In this document: one piece after another, positions 35,271-43,620 of the stretch
Numbering within the stretch: the stretch's first letter is position 1
Layout of the letters: each line of letters starts with the position of its first letter
Assembly (NCBI RefSeq): GCF_014930365.1
Contig: NZ_JABXWI010000016.1
Location: forward strand, 1-64,000
DNA from: Streptomyces caniscabiei
Lineage (GTDB): Bacteria; Actinomycetota; Actinomycetes; Streptomycetales; Streptomycetaceae
Length of the DNA: 64,000 nt
Direction of reading: 5' to 3'
Position numbers and translations under genes: made by a program
The notes under the pieces: generated by a model
What the model saw: the letters and a program-made list of their open reading frames with translations, nothing else
What the model was told of the DNA's origin: nothing
The model's database searches: none

Positions 35271-36155
35271 TCAGGGCAGCGGGGTGCCGCCGGTGGCGTT
35301 GAGGATCTCCGCCGTGACGAAACTCGCCCGGTCGGAGGCGAGGAACACGTACGCGGGTGCCATCTCGGCGGGCTGGGCGGGCCTGCCCAACGGAGCCTGC
35401 TTGCCGAACTCCTTGGTGTCCGGGAGCGTCGCCGGGATCAGCGGTGTCCACACCGGCCCCGGCGCCACCGCGTTCACCCGGATGCCGTCGGCGGCGACCA
35501 TCTGCGCCAGGCCCTGGGTGAACGTCACGATCGCGCCCTTGGTCATGGCGTAGTCGAGCAGGTGCGGACTGGGTTTGTACGCCTGCACCGACGTGGTGTT
35601 GATGATCGAGCCACCCGACGGGATGCGCGGCAGGGCGGCCCGGCACAGCCAGAACATGCCATAGAGGTTGGTCCGGACGACCCGGTCGAACTGCTCGGTG
35701 GTGATGGCGCCGATGCCGTCGGCCTGCGCCATCTGGTAGGCGGCGTTGTTGATCAGCACATCGATCCGGCCGAACTCGGCGACCGCCCGCTCCACCAGGC
35801 GACGGCACTGCTCCTCGTCGCGCACGTCGCAGGGCACGGCGACCGCCTTCCGCCCGGCCTCCTCGACGAGCCGGGACGTCTCCCGGGCGTCCTCGGCCTC
35901 CTCCGGCAGATGGGTGAAGAGCACGTCCGCGCCCTCCCGGGCGTACGCCAGGGCCACCGCGCGGCCGATCCCGGAGTCCCCGCCGGTCAGTACCGTCGCC
36001 CGGTCCTGGAGCAGGCCGCTGCCCCGGTAGGAGTCTTCCCCGTGGTCGGGCGGCGGGTCCATCGCACCGGTCCAGCCGGGATGCTCCTGATCCTGCTGGG
36101 GCAGATCGGGCTGAGGGTAGCGCTCGACCGGGTTCCGCACGTCGTCGTCGTTCAT
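35271..36155 (-). CDS. YghA/GsiB-like short-chain dehydrogenase/reductase
   Basis: 294 residues. The N-terminal extension of about 50 residues (YPQPDLPQQDQEHPGWTGAM, then DHGEDSYRGSGLL) marks the YghA-type subgroup. The core has TGGDSGIGRAVALAYAREGA, INNAAYQ, Ser in NTTSVQAY and YAMTKGA as the YxxxK pair, and ends GGTPLP. The family reduces aldehydes or ketones with NADPH and is often a general-stress protein. GAAGGG precedes the ATG and a SigB-like promoter lies 71 bases upstream. Confidence 0.93.
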   Translation of the reverse strand: MNDDDVRNPVERYPQPDLPQQDQEHPGWTGAMDPPPDHGEDSYRGSGLLQDRATVLTGGDSGIGRAVALAYAREGADVLFTHLPEEAEDARETSRLVEEAGRKAVAVPCDVRDEEQCRRLVERAVAEFGRIDVLINNAAYQMAQADGIGAITTEQFDRVVRTNLYGMFWLCRAALPRIPSGGSIINTTSVQAYKPSPHLLDYAMTKGAIVTFTQGLAQMVAADGIRVNAVAPGPVWTPLIPATLPDTKEFGKQAPLGRPAQPAEMAPAYVFLASDRASFVTAEILNATGGTPLP

Positions 36156-36225
36156 GGGGACGGCCCTTCGTCGGGTGGGGTGGGTGGGCGGAGGGCGGAG
36201 GGCGCCCCCGCGTGGCCCGTGCCGG

Positions 36226-36250
36226 GTACCCGCTCCCACCTGCTCGACTC
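36226..36250 (-). promoter_or_regulatory. SigB-type stress promoter upstream of the SDR gene
   Basis: On the minus strand GAGT (36250-36247), 15 bases and GGGTAC (36231-36226) match GNNT-N14-16-GGGTAY. It shares spacing and -10 with the promoter before the hemerythrin gene. Confidence 0.45.
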
Positions 36251-36466
36251 CGTGCGGACCATGGGCCCCGGGCGCGACCCGGACCCGAGCGCAAGTGGTC
36301 GCGATCCCGGAGTGTGGGCGGGCGAGGCGGGGGGACTTGGTGAGGAGGCCGGGTTCGGCGGCGCTCCCCTGGGGGTCGGCCCGGCCAGGCTTCTCTGGTT
36401 CTGACTGTGTGCCGGAGGAGCCGTCCCCCTCACACACGGCGGCGCCGCCTGCCGTGGGCCGCCGGC

Positions 36467-36530
36467 GGGGCCACCAGCCGTGCGGCCGCCGGTGGGGCCA
36501 CCAGCCGTGCGGCCGCCGGTGGGGCCACCT
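36467..36530. repeat. 27-bp tandem repeat, 2.3 copies
   Basis: The unit starts GGGGCCACCAGCCGTGCGGC and repeats perfectly at 36467-36493 and 36494-36520, with a partial third copy to 36530. It lies in the 36156-36562 gap, just after the stop of the GAF-ANTAR gene on the other strand. No coding role is apparent. Confidence 0.85.
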
Positions 36531-36562
36531 GCCCCGAGGCCGGGCTACGACGCGCTCCCGCG

Positions 36563-37249
36563 TCAGAGGCTGCCCTGCTCGCAGACCCGGCGGGCGACCT
36601 CACGGAGCTTGATGTTGTGCTCCTGCGAGAAGCGGCGCAGCACGTCGAACGCCTCCTCCTCGCTGAGGTGGTGGCTGCCCATGAGGATGCCCATGGCCTC
36701 GCCGATCAGATGGCGGGTGGCGACGGCCTGCTGCAGCTGCGCGTGGGTGCGCGCGCTGGAGAAGGCGACCGCCGCGTGCGAGGCCAGCAGCCAGCCCGCC
36801 AACTCGCTGGCCTCGGTGAACGCACCGGGCCTGCGGGAGTAGAGATTCAGGGCGCCGAGGTCCTCGTCCTCGGTGAACAGCAGGAAGCCCATCATGCTGC
36901 CCACCCCGAGCCGCCGGGCCTCTGGGGCGTAGGCGGGCCAGCGCGGTTGCCCGACGGAGAAGTCGGAGATACGGAAGACCCGCTCGCCCTCCGATTCCCG
37001 GGCGGCGTCGAAGCACGGCCCCTCCCGCAGCCGCTCCTGGAGCCGGTCGCTGTCGACGACCAGCTGTTCCGTGGGGGCGAGCGACTCCACCGACGTACCG
37101 TGCAGCACAAGGATGCCGGCCGCGTCACAGCCCTCCACCAGTTCGGTGGCCGAGGCGGTGATCCGTTGCAGCGTGGCGTCGACCGAACGCTGTGCCAGCA
37201 GGTCGCGCGCCATCGACGCCAGCTGCTGCGCGAACCGGTCCCAGCCCAC
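36563..37249 (-). CDS. GAF-ANTAR protein (putative RNA-binding antiterminator)
   Basis: 228 residues from GTG 37249, with GGAGGAC upstream. Residues ~20-165 are a GAF domain (ILVLHGTSVESLAPTEQLVV, GPCFDAARESEGERVFRISD, GVGSMMGFLLFTEDEDLGAL). Residues ~170-228 are an ANTAR domain (LQQAVATRHLIGEAMGILMG, EEAFDVLRRFSQEHNIKLRE). ANTAR dimers bind paired RNA hairpins and prevent termination; the GAF part senses a small molecule or redox state. A GGGTAC hexamer at 37291-37286 resembles a SigB -10. No adjacent target operon is obvious on this strand. Confidence 0.93.
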   Translation of the reverse strand: MGWDRFAQQLASMARDLLAQRSVDATLQRITASATELVEGCDAAGILVLHGTSVESLAPTEQLVVDSDRLQERLREGPCFDAARESEGERVFRISDFSVGQPRWPAYAPEARRLGVGSMMGFLLFTEDEDLGALNLYSRRPGAFTEASELAGWLLASHAAVAFSSARTHAQLQQAVATRHLIGEAMGILMGSHHLSEEEAFDVLRRFSQEHNIKLREVARRVCEQGSL

Positions 37250-37445
37250 ACCGTCCTCCGTTCAACGCGGCCCGGAAAAGTGCTCGTACCCAGCCTTGCA
37301 CGGGGCCCGTGCAGAGGCGGTCACGACAGCCGCCTTCCCGAGCCGGGGCGAGGTACGCCACCGTCGTCGCGGCGCGCGGCGTCACCAGGGGCCGGCATCG
37401 CGATCGGCAGGTGCGGCGCGCCGCTGACGTGGCACTTGGTGAGGC

Positions 37446-38603
37446 ATGGAGTGGACCGACAGGGTGATGCGGGAGACGCGGCGGCGCGCCGCCGAAGCCG
37501 TACGGACGGTGCGGTGGGCCTGGGCCGGACCGGGCCGGGAACGGGATCTGGTGGCGCAGGCCGGCAAGGCGGCGCTGGCGGCATGGGTGGCGTGGGCGGT
37601 CGCGGGCTGGTGGCTCGCCGCCCCCATGGCGTTCGTGGCGCCCTGGGTGGCGGTGGTCCTGGTGGAGTCGACGGTGTTCCGGTCGCTCGCCCACGGGTTG
37701 CAGCAGCTCGGCGCCATCGCCGTGGGCACGGTGGTGGCCACCGGTGTGGCCCTGGGGGTGGACCACACGATGGTCACGATGGCCCTGGTGCTGCCGGCGG
37801 TGCTCCTGCTGGGCCAGTGGCAACGGCTGGGGAGCCAGGGCGTCTACGCCGCCACCGGCGCGCTCTTCGTGCTGACCGGCGGCCAGGTCACCGTCGCCGC
37901 GTCGGCCGCCCGTATCGCCGAGGCGGTCTTCGGCGCGGTGGTGGGCGTCGCGGTCAACGCGCTGATCAGGCCCCCGGTGTATCTGCGGGACACCCGCGCC
38001 GCGCTGCGGGACGCGGCGCGGGAGGCCGAGGCGATCCTGGACGCGGTGGCGGAGGGGCTGGCCGCAGGCGAGTGGGAGGCGTACCAGGCGGGGGAGTGGC
38101 ACGAGCGCGCCCTGCGGCTCGGGCGGCTGGTCGACCAGGCCCGGCAGGCCATCGGCTGGAGCCGGGAGAGCATGCGGGTCAATCCGTGGGGACGCCGCAG
38201 GCACGCCGTCACCCCTCCCGGCAAGGCCTACGCCGACGCGCTGTCCGTGCTCGACCACGTGGCCGTCCACACCTCGGGCGTGACCCGGACGGTGTGGGAG
38301 GCCGCCGAGGGCGGCGGGAAGGCTGCCCGGCCGGACGCGGCGGTCGCCCGGCCCTACGCGGACTTCCTGCACCGCACCGCCCGCGCCGTCAGCCTCTACG
38401 GACAGAGCCGGTTCGCCCCCGGCGGCCAGGACGACGCAGGCGCGGAGGAACTGCGCGAGACCGTCGCGGAACTCCGTCGCGGCCTCGACGAATTCCGGGT
38501 GCGGCTGCCGGGCGCCGTCGCCGACGACCCCGACGCGCTCGTGACGTACGGGACGCTGCTGGCCCAGGCGCATCGTCTCGCCGATCAGCTCGTCCCGCGC
38601 TGA
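37446..38603 (+). CDS. FUSC-family (aromatic-acid exporter-like) membrane protein
   Basis: 385 residues. The first ~180 residues have six membrane segments (AALAAWVAWAVAGWWLAAPM, VAPWVAVVLVESTVFRSLAH, GAIAVGTVVATGVALGVDHT and others), the half-channel unit of FUSC/ArAE proteins. The remainder is a cytoplasmic helical region (DTRAALRDAAREAEAILDAV onwards). E. coli relatives (AaeB) export aromatic acids to relieve metabolic stress. The substrate here is unknown. It is divergent from the GAF-ANTAR gene by 196 bases, so co-control is possible. Confidence 0.9.
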   Translation: MEWTDRVMRETRRRAAEAVRTVRWAWAGPGRERDLVAQAGKAALAAWVAWAVAGWWLAAPMAFVAPWVAVVLVESTVFRSLAHGLQQLGAIAVGTVVATGVALGVDHTMVTMALVLPAVLLLGQWQRLGSQGVYAATGALFVLTGGQVTVAASAARIAEAVFGAVVGVAVNALIRPPVYLRDTRAALRDAAREAEAILDAVAEGLAAGEWEAYQAGEWHERALRLGRLVDQARQAIGWSRESMRVNPWGRRRHAVTPPGKAYADALSVLDHVAVHTSGVTRTVWEAAEGGGKAARPDAAVARPYADFLHRTARAVSLYGQSRFAPGGQDDAGAEELRETVAELRRGLDEFRVRLPGAVADDPDALVTYGTLLAQAHRLADQLVPR

Positions 38604-38780
38604 GGAACCGTGGTCACGACGCGATGTCCGGTAGTTATCCGGTACTTATCCGGGTAGTAAACGGTCATTGTCGATAGATACCGCTCAACTTAGGCGCTGT
38701 TGACGAGGCGTCACTACCCTTCGGATACCGAGCGTCACCGATGGGGCGTCTGTCGGTCCATGTTCAGCAGGGGGGCATTC

Positions 38781-39248
38781 ATGGGTTCCGTCGAGCGGCC
38801 TCGCCGCGTCGTCGTTCCGCCGGGCACGCCCGTCGCGCACGGCACCGCCCGGACCGTCGCGCCGTACACGCCGGGACCGGCCGCGACCCGGGCGTTGTAC
38901 GCCACCCGGACGCCGGAACTCTGCGGCCGGCTGCGCCGGTTGGACGCCGCCGTGGACGACGCCTCGGTCCGGGACATCGCCGCCTGGCTGCACGAGGAGT
39001 ACGTCGTCCGGGGAGCTCCGGTGCCCGTGGGATTCGTCGCGCCCTGCCTGCTCGGCGCCCCCTACGTGGACCACCGCCTCGGCCTCGACGGGCGCATTCT
39101 GGGGCACTGCGCGGCACATGACGTGATGCCGCCCCCGTTCGACGGCGCCCGCATGCTGGCCCGCTCGGACGCGTACGCGTTCGTCGAGGTGTACGCCGAC
39201 GGACTGGTCCTGCCCGTGCTGCCCGACGGCACTGTCGTCAGGCCCTGA
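38781..39248 (+). CDS. Uncharacterised protein heading the AAA operon
   Basis: 155 residues from ATG 38781, with AGGGGGG just upstream; ATG 38760 is an alternative. No signal peptide or membrane segment. Distinct stretches are VRDIAAWLHEEYVVRGAPVP, GFVAPCLLGAPYVDHRLGLD and HDVMPPPFDGARMLARSDAY. I do not recognise the family. It stands 53 bases before the coiled-coil membrane gene, same strand, and is probably the first gene of that operon. The 177-base region upstream has three degenerate copies of TTATCCGG-like sequence (38630-38665), possible operator elements. Confidence 0.7.
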   Translation: MGSVERPRRVVVPPGTPVAHGTARTVAPYTPGPAATRALYATRTPELCGRLRRLDAAVDDASVRDIAAWLHEEYVVRGAPVPVGFVAPCLLGAPYVDHRLGLDGRILGHCAAHDVMPPPFDGARMLARSDAYAFVEVYADGLVLPVLPDGTVVRP

Positions 39249-39301
39249 GACGACGCATCACGGCACAGCGAGAGACCGCACGGCACGGAACGGAGACCCG
39301 C

Positions 39302-41086
39302 GTGAGCGAGATCAACCTCGGCCCCATCGTCAACGGAATCAACAACCTGCAGAACCAGTTGGAACAATCCGTCACCTTGCTCGGCAATCAGATCGAGAAC
39401 GTGGACGGCAAGGTCCGTGAGGTCAGAGCCGACCAGGCGGAGACCAAGGCCCGCCTGGCGGCGTTCCACAACCGGTTCCTGGAACACGTCGCCAGAACCG
39501 AACGCCTCGCCGCCGCCCAGCGCGCGGAGACCCGGATCGTCCGGATCAACGACGAGATCGAGCACACCTACGGCCACCACAAGGTCGTCCGCCGCTCCGC
39601 CACCGGCATCCTCCAGGCCTTCGACACGGGGCTCGTGCAGGAGGAGACGGTCCGGCAGGTCAGCGAGGAGCTGATGATCCAGACGCCGCGCTACTGGCTG
39701 GCCCCCGCGCTGGTCGCGATGGCCGCCTGGGCGGGCGACGACGAGGCCCTGTGCGCACGGGCGGTGGAGGAGGCGTTCAGTCGCTCGACGCCGAAGACCT
39801 CCCTCTTCTTCGCGCTGATCCTGCGCAGACAGGGGCGGCAGGACGCGTCCGTGCGCTGGCTGCGGCACTACCTGGAGGGCCAGGACCCCCGGGTGCTCGG
39901 CCGGGAGTTCCAGGTCGTCCTGGAGTGCGTCTCCCAGGGCGCTTTCGGGGCCTCGGGCCGTCACCTGCTCGGCGAGACCCTGGAGGAGTGGCGGCAGCGC
40001 CTGCTCGACGACGACACCGTGCGCGCCGCCCAGGTGGGCCGCTGGCGTCAGGAGATCGACTCCCTGCGGGCCCCCTCGGCGGCCGACGACTTCCCGCGCC
40101 TGGCCGGCGTGAGTCCCCAGTGGCCGGTGCTGGACGACCTCCTCGCCCGCGCCCGCGCGCACGAGGCGCTCCTCGCACGCTTCCGCACCCTCATGGAGAG
40201 CGAACTCCTCCCCGCCTCCCACCTGGAGGACACCGTCGACGACATCCTCGACGGCCTGGTCCGCAACTCGGACGAGGAAGAACTCCCGTTGCTGCGGCAG
40301 TTGGCGCTCAACGAGGCCATCGTGCGTCACGAAGGGGACGAGGAGGCCGCGCGCCAGGAGGTGGACATGCGGTCCGAGGCGCTGGACGAGACCCGCAACT
40401 ACCTGAGTGTGCAGTCGGTCGCCGCCCTCGACCCCGCGGCCGTGGGCGCCTCGCCGGCCGCGCAGCGGATGGCCGTCGCGTCGTGCCAGGAGTGGTTCGC
40501 GCAGGCGCACGCCGGCTTCAGCCGCGACTACCGCGCCGCCATGCCCCCGAAGATCGAGATCTCGCTGCGCAACACCTACGGCGTCAGCCACGGCACCCAG
40601 CGCTTCAAGCTCACCACCTGGACCAAGCCCCTCACCGACGACCTGCCCGATCTGGAGGCGTCGTTGACCCGGCACTGGAGCGGCTACGTCGACCTGTACG
40701 TCAAGTCCCTGGCCTACAACTACACCTCCCAGCTCGCCCTCCTCGGCGCCACCGTCGCCGCCATCCTCATGGTCTTCCTCGGCGTCAGCGTCGGTTTCGC
40801 CTTCCTCGCGGCGATCGCCGTCGGCGGCATCTGGGGGATCGTCCTCTACAAACGCGCCGAGGACGGGCGCACCGCACAGGAGAACGCCCGTGAGCTGCTC
40901 AGTCGGCACATGGCGGACGCCCTCGCCCGCCTCCGCGGCGCCCACGCCGAACTCACCGACTGGCAACAGCAGTACTGGGCGGCCGACTTCGTCGAGGCCG
41001 AGGCCCGCACCTTCATCGCGTCCCTGAACACCGCCGCCCACGCGCCCTCCCCGTTCGAGGGTCGCGTCGTCGGCACGGCCGACTGA
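39302..41086 (+). CDS. Coiled-coil protein with C-terminal membrane hairpin
   Basis: 594 residues from GTG 39302 (GGAG upstream). Residues 1-75 are a predicted coiled coil of heptad type (NGINNLQNQLEQSVTLLGNQ, then IENVDGKVREVRADQ). The middle is helical (EELMIQTPRYWLAPALVAMA, RRQGRQDASVRWLRHYLEGQ). Two adjacent membrane segments lie near residues 479-520 (LALLGATVAAILMVFLGVSV and the next stretch), followed by an amphipathic helical tail with LRGAHAELTDWQQQYWAADF. The layout recalls membrane-remodelling or scaffold proteins, but there is no GTPase motif, so a dynamin is excluded. It lies 11 bases before the next gene and likely anchors the AAA machine encoded downstream. Confidence 0.8.
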   Translation: MSEINLGPIVNGINNLQNQLEQSVTLLGNQIENVDGKVREVRADQAETKARLAAFHNRFLEHVARTERLAAAQRAETRIVRINDEIEHTYGHHKVVRRSATGILQAFDTGLVQEETVRQVSEELMIQTPRYWLAPALVAMAAWAGDDEALCARAVEEAFSRSTPKTSLFFALILRRQGRQDASVRWLRHYLEGQDPRVLGREFQVVLECVSQGAFGASGRHLLGETLEEWRQRLLDDDTVRAAQVGRWRQEIDSLRAPSAADDFPRLAGVSPQWPVLDDLLARARAHEALLARFRTLMESELLPASHLEDTVDDILDGLVRNSDEEELPLLRQLALNEAIVRHEGDEEAARQEVDMRSEALDETRNYLSVQSVAALDPAAVGASPAAQRMAVASCQEWFAQAHAGFSRDYRAAMPPKIEISLRNTYGVSHGTQRFKLTTWTKPLTDDLPDLEASLTRHWSGYVDLYVKSLAYNYTSQLALLGATVAAILMVFLGVSVGFAFLAAIAVGGIWGIVLYKRAEDGRTAQENARELLSRHMADALARLRGAHAELTDWQQQYWAADFVEAEARTFIASLNTAAHAPSPFEGRVVGTAD

Positions 41087-41097
41087 GAGGAACGACC

Positions 41098-41430
41098 ATG
41101 AGCGACGACCCCGCCTTCTCGTCGGACGCGACACCGCCCTGGCTCAGACCGGAGATCCCGGAGCACCTGCGCCCGTTCGCCGCGCCCCCCAGGCCGGCCC
41201 AGGCCCCCACCGTCCCCGGCCCGCGCGACTCCGACGGCGCGGCGCCGTCCGAACCTCCGGCGCCGCCCGCCGCACCCGCCCCCTGGGCCTCGGAGCCGGC
41301 CCATGCGCCGGGGCAGCCCGCGCCGACGCCCGTCACCAGGCGGCTGCGGCGGACCGTGACCGACCTGCCGGCCTGGGAGCCCCTGCCGCCCGGCGAACAG
41401 CTCGTACGCCGCCCCGCGAGGGACCTGTGA
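41098..41430 (+). CDS. Proline/alanine-rich low-complexity protein
   Basis: 110 residues, more than a quarter Pro, almost surely disordered. The ends are more specific: TPPWLRPEIPEHLRPFAAPP at the N-terminus and RRLRRTVTDLPAWEPLPPGE near the C-terminus. GAGAGGAACG precedes the ATG. It overlaps the next gene by four bases (GTGA). Probably a flexible linker or adaptor between the membrane protein upstream and the helical protein and AAA ATPase downstream. No homologous family is recognised. Confidence 0.7.
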   Translation: MSDDPAFSSDATPPWLRPEIPEHLRPFAAPPRPAQAPTVPGPRDSDGAAPSEPPAPPAAPAPWASEPAHAPGQPAPTPVTRRLRRTVTDLPAWEPLPPGEQLVRRPARDL

Positions 41431-41990
41431 ACGCCCGGTGGGGCGGCGGCAGCGACTACCGGAGCTGGGCCCGGACCCTGGACGAGTGGGCCGACGGCAC
41501 CCGCACCGGCCCCCTTGAGCTGCCCTCGCTCTCCCCGGACGACCTGCCCGCCGACACCTGGCAGCGGCTGCTGACCCGTATCGCCTCCGCCGTCGACCGG
41601 CGCCTCCAGGCCGGACTGGACCTGATGGTGCGTGAGGTGAACGCCGCGGCCGACGAGTTCTCCGTCGGCCGGGCCCTCACCCGCGGCCGCGACGTGCTGC
41701 GCTCCGTCCGCTCCGTCGTCACCCACCCGAGCCTGCCCGCCGACTTCCGCGCCCGCATGGCGACCCTCATGGACGAGCACACCCGCCTGCTGCAGGAGGA
41801 ACTCGAACGGGGTGTGCAGGCGCTGCTCGCGGAGGGCGCCGATCCGCACGCCGTCGAGACCCGGCGCCGCACCCTGCGCGACAACCCCCTCACCGCCGTG
41901 CTGTCCGAACCCACCGCGGAACCCTCCGCCCCGCCCCCGGCCGGCTGGTACGAGCCGACCGGACGACGGCGCATCGTCACCCCCGACTGA
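41427..41990 (+). CDS. Uncharacterised helical protein of the AAA operon
   Basis: 187 residues from GTG 41427. Predominantly helical: ADTWQRLLTRIASAVDRRLQ, then LMVREVNAAADEFSVGRALT, then LMDEHTRLLQEELERGVQAL. The tail is proline-rich and ends GWYEPTGRRRIVTPD. No enzyme motif. It is translationally coupled to the proline-rich gene and ends 27 bases before the AAA gene, so it is likely a subunit or adaptor of that complex. Confidence 0.7.
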   Translation: MNARWGGGSDYRSWARTLDEWADGTRTGPLELPSLSPDDLPADTWQRLLTRIASAVDRRLQAGLDLMVREVNAAADEFSVGRALTRGRDVLRSVRSVVTHPSLPADFRARMATLMDEHTRLLQEELERGVQALLAEGADPHAVETRRRTLRDNPLTAVLSEPTAEPSAPPPAGWYEPTGRRRIVTPD

Positions 41991-42017
41991 CGGCAACGGC
42001 ACCCCGGAGAACCCACC

Positions 42018-43586
42018 ATGTCGAACTACTCCGACAGCAAGCGCGATCTGGACCACTACCTCACCGCGCGGGTGCCCGTCGTCGGGCTGCGCACCATCGA
42101 GCAGGCCCGCGCGCTGCGCATGCTCAAGGAGGTGGCCACCCAACCGCGGCGCGCCAACCAGCAGTTCTGGATCCACACCAGAGCCACCGGACTGCGCGAC
42201 CTCCGGTCGGGGGCGGCCGTCCTCGACGACCGTTCGCTGACCGGCGCCATGGACTTCGCCGCCGCCCAGTTCGCCGCCCGCCCCCACGCCACCCTCGTCC
42301 TGGTCGACCCCGGCGAGCTGGAGTCCGACACCCCCTTCACCCGCAACGTCGCCGAACTGGCCAGGATCGCCGACAGCCACGCCGGATGCGTCGTCCTCAT
42401 CACCGACAACCCGATCTGGAGCGGTCTGCAACGGCTCGGCATGAGCCTCCAGCTGGACCTGCCGAACGCCGACGAGATGTACGCCACCATCAGCGCGTTC
42501 CTCACCGACCACCGGGGCGTGGTCTCCATCGCCTGGACCGAGCACGACGCCCGCCGGGCCGCCGAGTTCCTCCAAGGAGTCACCGAGGGCGAGGCGGTGA
42601 ACCTCATGGCCACCCTCATCGCCAAGGGGTCCGTGGAGGCCGCCGACGTGCTCACCCTCGCCAGCTCCAAGGACCGCATCTTCAACAACCTCGCCGGACT
42701 CGAACGGCTCGCCCTCAAGGACGTCGACTACTCCGTCGGCGGCCTCACCAACCTGCGCGGCTGGCTGGAACGCAAACACCGGCTCATCCACACGGACCTG
42801 CGCGGCACCCAGCTGCGCCCGCCGCGCGGCGTCCTGCTCGTCGGCGTCCCCGGCTGCGGCAAGTCCCTGTCGGCGAAGGCCATCGCCCAGCAGTGGCGAC
42901 TGCCGCTCTACCGGCTGGACATGGCCAGCATCCACGGCCGCTACCTGGGCGAGTCCGAGGGACGGATGCGGGAGGCGCTGGACGCCGCCGACCGGGTCGC
43001 GCCCTGCATCCTGTGGATCGACGAGATCGAGAAGGGACTGGCCGGCAGCCACGACAGCTCCGGCGTCCAGCAGCGCATCATCGGCCAGTTCCTCTTCTGG
43101 CTCCAGGAGTCGGACTCCCGGGTCTTCGTGGTCGCCACCGCCAACGACGTCCGCAGCCTGCCGCCCGAGCTGCTGCGCAAGGGCCGTTTCGACGAACTGT
43201 TCTTCGTGGACCTGCCGGACGACCAGGACCGCAGGGAGATCATCACCCTCTACTACCGGCGCTACGTCAAGGCCGAACCCCACCCCGACCAGGTCGACCG
43301 TCTCGTCGAACTCTCCGAGGGCTTCGCGGGCTCCGACATAGAGTCCGCCCTCCACGACGTCGGCGCCGAGATCCTCCTCGGTGGCGGGGTGGAGCGGCTC
43401 GACCCGTCGTTCGTCGAGGACACCTTCGCCAACACGGCCCCCCTCAGCCGCAGCAACCCCGAACAGATCGAGGAGATCCGCGCCTGGGGCCGGGAACGCG
43501 CGGTGCCCGCGGGACGCTCCGGCCTCGCCGCCACCACCCCCGGCGCGGGCAGCCCCCGCAGGGTGGTCGTCCTCGGCGACACCTGA
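42018..43586 (+). CDS. Ycf46-like AAA+ ATPase
   Basis: 522 residues. Residues 1-240 form an N-terminal Rossmann-like domain (LDHYLTARVPVVGLRTIEQA, RPHATLVLVDPGELES, GCVVLITDNPIWSGL) as in Ycf46 proteins of cyanobacteria. The AAA core has Walker A GVPGCGKS at ~276-283, RYLGESEGRMREALDAAD, Walker B ILWIDEIEKG (Asp335, Glu336), sensor-1 Asn in VVATANDV and arginine fingers in LLRKGRFDE, then IESALHDVGAEILLG in the lid. All catalytic residues are present. Such ATPases remodel proteins as hexamers. It is the last gene of the operon from 38781 and meets the CHAT protease gene tail to tail 34 bases later. Confidence 0.9.
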   Translation: MSNYSDSKRDLDHYLTARVPVVGLRTIEQARALRMLKEVATQPRRANQQFWIHTRATGLRDLRSGAAVLDDRSLTGAMDFAAAQFAARPHATLVLVDPGELESDTPFTRNVAELARIADSHAGCVVLITDNPIWSGLQRLGMSLQLDLPNADEMYATISAFLTDHRGVVSIAWTEHDARRAAEFLQGVTEGEAVNLMATLIAKGSVEAADVLTLASSKDRIFNNLAGLERLALKDVDYSVGGLTNLRGWLERKHRLIHTDLRGTQLRPPRGVLLVGVPGCGKSLSAKAIAQQWRLPLYRLDMASIHGRYLGESEGRMREALDAADRVAPCILWIDEIEKGLAGSHDSSGVQQRIIGQFLFWLQESDSRVFVVATANDVRSLPPELLRKGRFDELFFVDLPDDQDRREIITLYYRRYVKAEPHPDQVDRLVELSEGFAGSDIESALHDVGAEILLGGGVERLDPSFVEDTFANTAPLSRSNPEQIEEIRAWGRERAVPAGRSGLAATTPGAGSPRRVVVLGDT

Positions 43587-43620
43587 GGGGCCACACCAGT
43601 ACCGGACCGTCCGTCCCGCC

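Noticed and set aside
36467..36530. CRISPR-like repeats
   Set aside because: The 27-bp units are directly adjacent with no spacers and only 2.3 copies exist, without cas genes.
39302..41086. Dynamin-like GTPase
   Set aside because: Coiled coil and membrane hairpin fit, but no P-loop or other GTPase motif is present.
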